Assembly (NCBI GenBank): GCA_900752625.1 | Contig: CAADWC010000312.1 | Span: 1 to 19,393 of the forward strand | Direction of reading: 5' to 3' | DNA: 19,393 nt | Source: Oscillospiraceae bacterium | GTDB lineage: Bacteria; Bacillota; Clostridia; Oscillospirales; Ruminococcaceae | Shown here: positions 17,003 to 19,393 of the stretch, piece by piece | Numbering within the stretch: position 1 is the first letter of the stretch | How the letters are laid out: every line of letters starts with the position of its first letter | Translations under genes and position numbers: made by a program | Notes under the pieces: model-generated | Databases searched by the model: none | Told to the model about the DNA's origin: nothing | The model's input: only the letters and a program-made list of their open reading frames with translations

Positions 17003-17023
17003 GGGGCGATCTATGGTCGCCCC
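17003..17023. repeat. Left palindromic repeat; also a - strand terminator-like hairpin
   Basis: GGGGCGATC (17003-17011) pairs with GGTCGCCCC (17015-17023) around a TAT loop, with one wobble pair. Read on the - strand it is followed by TTTTT (17002-16998), so it resembles an intrinsic terminator for leftward transcription. The core GGCGATCTATGGTCGCCC (17005-17022) recurs at 17690-17707 with one base changed. The sequence between the SBP gene and this hairpin (16918-17002) has only weak dyads and no T-tailed hairpin for the + strand. Confidence 0.7.
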
Positions 17024-17050
17024 ACAGTCTGAAAAATTTCAATCTGCTTG

Positions 17051-17079
17051 TTGACAAATATTTTATTGTGCTGTATAAT
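17051..17079 (+). promoter_or_regulatory. Perfect consensus promoter of the putative antitoxin RNA
   Basis: TTGACA (17051-17056), a 17-nt spacer and TATAAT (17074-17079) match sigma-A consensus exactly. No ribosome binding site or coding frame follows; transcription would run about 90 nt from near 17086 into the bidirectional terminator at 17130-17177. Confidence 0.88.
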
Positions 17080-17085
17080 ATATAT

Positions 17086-17177
17086 AGAAAAAGGTAAATC
17101 GTATAGACGGTTAACCTCAGTTTTTAGTTATAAAAATAACCGCAACTTTTGGTCGAGGGGCGGTTATTTCTTTTTTA
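17086..17177 (+). ncRNA. Putative antisense antitoxin RNA of a type I toxin-antitoxin locus
   Basis: This is a predicted RNA of about 90 nt from the perfect promoter to the T run of the bidirectional terminator. It has no Shine-Dalgarno and no ORF of interest. Its 5' part GAAAAAGGTAAATC plus CGGTTAACCTC can fold (GGUAA with UUAACC, one bulge). Its 3' half overlaps the toxin transcript, is fully complementary to it over about 17130-17177, and covers the last toxin codons. Two further stretches are complementary to the toxin mRNA because they are direct repeats in the DNA. Bases 17126-17140 match 17224-17238 at 12 of 15 positions (toxin codons 3-7). Bases 17136-17143 match 17309-17316 exactly (toxin leader). 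This resembles RNA II of the Fst/par locus. Ends are estimated from promoter and terminator positions only. Confidence 0.65.
17130..17177. terminator. Bidirectional terminator shared by toxin mRNA and antitoxin RNA
   Basis: AAATAACCGC (17134-17143) pairs perfectly with GCGGTTATTT (17160-17169) around a 16-nt loop. The + strand continues CTTTTTT (17170-17176). The - strand continues TTTA after the stem, giving a run of five T with the stem end. Both convergent RNAs end here. The toxin stop codon (17164-17166) lies inside the stem. Confidence 0.85.
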
Positions 17178-17244
17178 TACTCTTTATTAACTCTGTAAGA
17201 GCAACTACGAGTATGACAGCTAAAGTTATGTATATAACTTCCAT
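17164..17244 (-). CDS. Putative type I toxin: 26-residue hydrophobic membrane peptide
   Basis: The 27-codon frame is too short for usual ORF calling but has full expression signals. The - strand Shine-Dalgarno AAGGGAGG (17259-17252) is 7 nt before ATG 17244. A perfect consensus promoter lies about 100 nt upstream and a terminator overlaps the stop. The peptide begins MEVIYITLAVILVVALT and continues ELIKSIKKK: one membrane helix followed by a lysine-rich tail. This is the architecture of small membrane toxins and holin-like toxins of Firmicute type I systems (Fst, TxpA/BsrG class). A convergent RNA from an equally strong promoter overlaps its 3' end. No homologue search was possible, so membership of a named family is not claimed. 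A membrane micro-protein with another role is the main alternative. Confidence 0.7.
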   Translation of the reverse strand: MEVIYITLAVILVVALTELIKSIKKK

Positions 17245-17246
17245 GC

Positions 17247-17313
17247 TATCGCCTCCCTTCACAGTCCATTTCACACTGAGTGATACTCCGGTTTCTGCTT
17301 ATGAGAGGATAAC
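17247..17313 (-). promoter_or_regulatory. Toxin leader with pairing that can hide the ribosome binding site
   Basis: In the toxin mRNA the segment UAUCCUCUC (DNA 17312-17304) can pair with GAGGCGAUA (17255-17247). That segment contains the Shine-Dalgarno; the pairing has eight base pairs and one C-C mismatch, counting one G-U. Hidden ribosome binding sites are a known control in type I toxin mRNAs. No folding program was run. Confidence 0.4.
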
Positions 17314-17346
17314 CGCCTACCGTAAGATTTACCTTTTCCGACGTTA

Positions 17347-17375
17347 ATTATATCATGTAAGTTTAAATTTGTCAA
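17347..17375 (-). promoter_or_regulatory. Perfect consensus promoter of the toxin mRNA
   Basis: On the - strand TTGACA (17375-17370), a 17-nt spacer and TATAAT (17352-17347) match sigma-A consensus exactly. The expected start is near 17340, giving a leader of about 96 nt before the toxin ATG. The leader begins GGAAAAGGTAAATC, nearly the same 5' tag as the antitoxin RNA. Confidence 0.88.
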
Positions 17376-17403
17376 ATTTTATCTTAATATATATAACTTC
17401 CAC
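17353..17403 (-). pseudogene. Possible relic of a second toxin copy
   Basis: On the - strand GTG GAA GTT ATA TAT ATT (17403-17386) reads MEVIYI if GTG is used as start, the same six residues that begin the intact toxin. It then diverges into a polar KIKFDKFKLT and TGA (17353-17355). The 13-bp sequence TATATAACTTCCA is identical at 17390-17402 and 17231-17243. It has no good Shine-Dalgarno and runs through the toxin promoter, so it is not expected to work. A third consensus promoter lies about 95 nt upstream, a spacing close to that of the live toxin. Confidence 0.35.
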
Positions 17404-17689
17404 TAGTCACAATAAATATATAGCAAGGTTATCGTAACATATACATCTTCCAGTATGCTCCATCCTCATCACTGCATGCTTCAGCATAAATAACTTTATT
17501 ATACTATTTTGGCTGACAAATGTCAACATAAATTTTCCAGAAAAAGTAACTTTTGTTGGACACTTGCTAACATTACTTTTTGTCATATCCACTATAGTTT
17601 CTTGAAAAAATTTAGGAGTATGAGTATCATTAATTGATTGTGATCGCAATTCTTTCAATTCACCAAATAGAGATTCTTTTTCTGCCTCA
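17404..17689 (-). other. AT-rich segment between the toxin relic and the right palindrome, no confident gene
   Basis: A - strand frame is open from the VanY stop codon to 17407 and includes peptide-like stretches such as ESLFGELKELRSQSIND and SNVSKCPTKVTFSGKF. No start has a usable ribosome binding site, and a perfect promoter lies inside the frame. It may be a decayed gene fragment or simply AT-rich spacer. Codon usage is more AT-rich than that of the neighbouring genes. A 26-codon end of this frame (ATG at 17487-17485 to TGA at 17409-17407) would begin about 4 nt after the predicted transcript start. I do not regard it as a gene. Confidence 0.4.
17498..17526 (-). promoter_or_regulatory. Third perfect consensus promoter, pointing toward the toxin
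   Basis: On the - strand TTGACA (17526-17521), a 17-nt spacer and TATAAT (17503-17498) match exactly. The -35 overlaps a dyad, TGACA-TT-TGTCA. No functional coding sequence clearly follows; the transcript would pass the toxin relic and enter the toxin unit from upstream. It could be the promoter of the former second toxin copy. Confidence 0.75.
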
Positions 17690-17707
17690 GGCGACCTATG
17701 GTCGCCC
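17690..17707. repeat. Right palindromic repeat
   Basis: GGCGACC (17690-17696) pairs with GGTCGCC (17700-17706) around TAT. Over 18 bases it differs from the left repeat (17005-17022) by one base. It lacks a T tract on either side, so it is not a terminator by itself. Together the two copies bracket the AT-rich toxin-antitoxin segment. Confidence 0.75.
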
Positions 17708-17730
17708 TCACATGACGGTATGCACCGTTT

Positions 17731-19281
17731 TTATTTATATTCAGAGGTTATTCCCAGATATTCCTCCAGACAAAGTCCGCTTTTTTCTACAGCCTTAGCG
17801 GTTTTTACTCCCAGATAGCGTATATGCCACGGTTCGTATTTGTAGCCGGTCACGCTTTCCTTACCCTTGGGATAGCGGATTATAAAGCCGTAGTCGGAAC
17901 AATGAGCGGCAAGCCACTTTGCTTCCCTAGTGCCTTCAAATGACGAGCCGGCATTGTTTATGTCCATAGCCAGTCCGGTTTGATGCTCGCTGTGTCCTGC
18001 TCTTGCGGAGTATCTGTCGGCGGCGGCTTTTCCGTCTCGCGCGACATAGCTGTTATACAGATATTTCTGATAGGAATACGAACGGAAGCCGGAGCATATC
18101 CAAAGGCTTATACCGTCTCTGCGTGCAGCTTTCTGCATTTTGTAAAATGCCTGCATGGCTTCAGCGTTCATGTCCGGATTGTAGTCTGAGGGAAGCGAAT
18201 ATGTTTTGTTGGCTATAAGTATTCCTTCCACATATGTAACGCCGTTTTTCTTAACGATTTCAGGCTTTGTGGAAACGCTGAAAACGCTTCCGAATGAGCC
18301 GAAATGGTTCTTTCTCTCTGCGTCGCATTTATAGGCCCGTATCTTGAATTTATACTGAGTACCCCGTTTAAGTCCCGAAACTCGGTACTGATCTGCCGAC
18401 GGATTTCTGACTGTCGTAAGGTGTTTCCACTGTTTTGTGTCCGCACTGTACATATATATCTGGTATCCGTTGCATTTGACCGGCTCCCAGAAAAGCCGAA
18501 CGGCGTCATAGGTACGGTTTGCCTTTGCGACGTTTACATTTCCGGGCTTTACTGCGGTGCAGAGAGTGTTTGAATAGTCGCTCCAGTAATTTACTCCGTC
18601 AGCTTTAACATAGCTTTTTAACTTGTATTTATATGCTACTCCGGAGGAAACCTTTTTATCTGTCCATGAAAAGGTTTTATTGTTTTTTATGGACGTCTGA
18701 CTGATAAATTCGCCGGTTTTGGCATCGTAACGGAAGATCCTGTAACCGGTGGCTCCTTCGACTTTCGACCACTTAACGGTTACTGTTTTATTGTCGGAGC
18801 TCAGGGATAAAAGCTCAGGCGGTCCGGATTTGGTAAAAATGCTGAAAACGCTTCCCTGCGTGTCCGCGAAGTCTTCCTGCGAACCGAACTTATAGGCAAA
18901 AACCTTGAATTTATATTCGGTGCCCATTTTCAGTCCCGAAACTCGGTACTGATCTGCCGACGGGTCTTTTATATCTGCAATGCGGTTCCAGTTCTGCGTA
19001 TCCGGACTGTACATATATATCCGGTAGCCGCTGCAATTTACAGGTTTCCAGAAAAGCCGTACCGCGTTATGGGTGCGGTTGGCTTTTGTAACAGACATCC
19101 CCTGTGACCCGGCGCTGTCCGAGTTCGCCGACGAAAATAGTTTTCTTGTGATTTCATATGTAAAAAAAGTATCTGACAGAGGTTCGGAGCAGACGGGAGC
19201 GTAGGAGGAAAAAGCTCCGGTTCCTGCTGAAAAAGCGGTTATAGCCGCTGCGCAAACAGATAAAATGTATTTCGAGATCAT
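17731..19281 (-). CDS. Secreted VanY-family D-alanyl-D-alanine carboxypeptidase with three fibronectin-III-like domains
   Basis: This predicted zinc peptidase trims the terminal D-Ala of peptidoglycan stem peptides outside the cell. The 516-residue product has a signal peptide (about 1-29). FN3-like domains lie at about 63-150, 152-246 and 249-341, followed by the VanY domain (about 355-510). The catalytic motif SEHQTGLAMD is at 431-440 with zinc ligands H433 and D440. EPWHIRYLG supplies E483 and H486. All key residues are present. ATG 19281 is preferred. The open frame continues to 19371, but the -10 box at 19370-19375 overlaps that upstream ATG, so transcription must start inside it. GTG 19290 is an alternative start. 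FN3-1 and FN3-3 are near copies. Vancomycin resistance is not implied; no vanR/S/H/A genes are nearby. Confidence 0.9.
   Translation of the reverse strand: MISKYILSVCAAAITAFSAGTGAFSSYAPVCSEPLSDTFFTYEITRKLFSSANSDSAGSQGMSVTKANRTHNAVRLFWKPVNCSGYRIYMYSPDTQNWNRIADIKDPSADQYRVSGLKMGTEYKFKVFAYKFGSQEDFADTQGSVFSIFTKSGPPELLSLSSDNKTVTVKWSKVEGATGYRIFRYDAKTGEFISQTSIKNNKTFSWTDKKVSSGVAYKYKLKSYVKADGVNYWSDYSNTLCTAVKPGNVNVAKANRTYDAVRLFWEPVKCNGYQIYMYSADTKQWKHLTTVRNPSADQYRVSGLKRGTQYKFKIRAYKCDAERKNHFGSFGSVFSVSTKPEIVKKNGVTYVEGILIANKTYSLPSDYNPDMNAEAMQAFYKMQKAARRDGISLWICSGFRSYSYQKYLYNSYVARDGKAAADRYSARAGHSEHQTGLAMDINNAGSSFEGTREAKWLAAHCSDYGFIIRYPKGKESVTGYKYEPWHIRYLGVKTAKAVEKSGLCLEEYLGITSEYK
18371..18963. repeat. Direct repeats encoding FN3 domains 3 and 1
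   Basis: A 32-base sequence is identical at 18371-18402 and 18932-18963, embedded in longer, roughly 200-bp similar units inside the carboxypeptidase gene. They encode the shared SADQYRVSGLK segment and neighbouring IYMYS and VRLFW motifs. Identity at silent positions indicates a recent intragenic duplication or gene conversion. Confidence 0.85.
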
Positions 19282-19300
19282 GAATTTCACCCGTCCTTTC

Positions 19301-19356
19301 AGCAAAGGGAGCCTATCTTTTGTTTTCAGCTTAATATGAGTCGGAAAGCCTTTGCT
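19301..19356 (-). promoter_or_regulatory. Leader of the carboxypeptidase mRNA with an 8-bp inverted repeat
   Basis: AGCAAAGG (19356-19349 on the - strand) pairs perfectly with CCTTTGCT (19308-19301), enclosing about 40 nt with further possible pairing. The 3' arm ends directly before GAAAGGA, the Shine-Dalgarno region. I cannot match it to a known riboswitch. It could modulate translation or stabilise the mRNA. Confidence 0.35.
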
Positions 19357-19369
19357 ATTTCTTGCTTTC

Positions 19370-19375
19370 ATTATA
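19370..19375 (-). promoter_or_regulatory. -10 box of the carboxypeptidase promoter (the -35 lies off the window)
   Basis: The - strand shows TATAAT at 19375-19370. With a 17-nt spacer the -35 would lie mostly beyond base 19393, so it cannot be checked. A start near 19363 would leave a leader of about 80 nt to ATG 19281. Confidence 0.6.
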
Positions 19376-19393
19376 TCATAAAGTCTTATATTA

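Noticed and set aside
17048..17347. 99-codon + strand frame covering the toxin region
   Set aside because: Its start overlaps the antitoxin promoter, no ribosome binding site exists, and it reads through the bidirectional terminator and antisense to the toxin and its promoter.
17407..17658. 83-codon - strand frame as a real protein
   Set aside because: No usable start signal is present, and a perfect promoter lies inside the frame; it is kept only as an unassigned AT-rich segment.
18371..18963. 32-bp perfect repeats as CRISPR
   Set aside because: There are only two copies, about 530 bp apart, both in frame inside the FN3 domains of one gene.
17731..19281. VanY call as a vancomycin-resistance gene
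   Set aside because: The domain family is shared with housekeeping carboxypeptidases; FN3 domains and the absence of van regulatory or ligase genes nearby argue against resistance.

Overview
This window looks like a chromosomal segment of a Gram-positive, low-to-mid-GC Clostridia, most like a Ruminococcus/Oscillospiraceae bacterium. The grounds are strong AAGGAGG-type ribosome binding sites, sigma-A promoters of the TTGACA-17-TATAAT class, the infB-rbfA-nrnA-truB-ribF gene order, and Firmicute-type protein families. No database search was possible, so the genus is an inference.

Region 1 (1-8470, + strand) is housekeeping. It holds the tail of a YlxQ/L7Ae-like gene, then infB, rbfA, an NrnA-type DHH phosphoesterase, truB, a NudC-type Nudix hydrolase and ribF in one tightly packed translation/RNA-maturation operon. 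A hairpin and a possible promoter follow, and then gltX. The usual rpsO partner of ribF does not follow it here.

Region 2 (8554-13618, +) is a four-gene operon: an ABC-2 ATPase, a six-segment permease, a membrane-anchored GldG-like protein and a membrane-anchored DUF4340-type protein. This is the Firmicute version of the GldA/GldF/GldG-like exporter whose substrate is unknown. A strong extended -10 promoter then drives a small 93-aa protein of unknown function, which ends at a bidirectional terminator.

Region 3 (14205-15881, - strand) is a two-gene unit. One gene encodes a divergent CbiB/CobD-family membrane protein that has lost several family signature residues. The other encodes a short CobO-type corrinoid adenosyltransferase. 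The promoter overlaps a perfect inverted repeat. Divergently transcribed from it is a lone amino-acid-type substrate-binding lipoprotein (16087-16917, +) with no transporter partners in the window.

Region 4 (about 17003-17707) is the most interesting stretch. It is an AT-rich segment bracketed by two near-identical 18-bp palindromic repeats. It contains what looks like an undescribed type I toxin-antitoxin locus. A 26-residue hydrophobic, lysine-tailed peptide is encoded on the - strand (17164-17244) behind a perfect consensus promoter. A roughly 90-nt RNA on the + strand is driven by a second perfect consensus promoter. The two transcripts converge on one bidirectional terminator that overlaps the end of the toxin gene. 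Short direct repeats give complementarity to the toxin leader and start region, as in the Fst/par locus of enterococcal plasmids. Just upstream lie a third perfect consensus promoter and a relic that repeats the first codons of the toxin.

Region 5 (17731-19281, -) encodes a secreted VanY-type D,D-carboxypeptidase with three fibronectin-III-like domains, two of which are a recent duplication.
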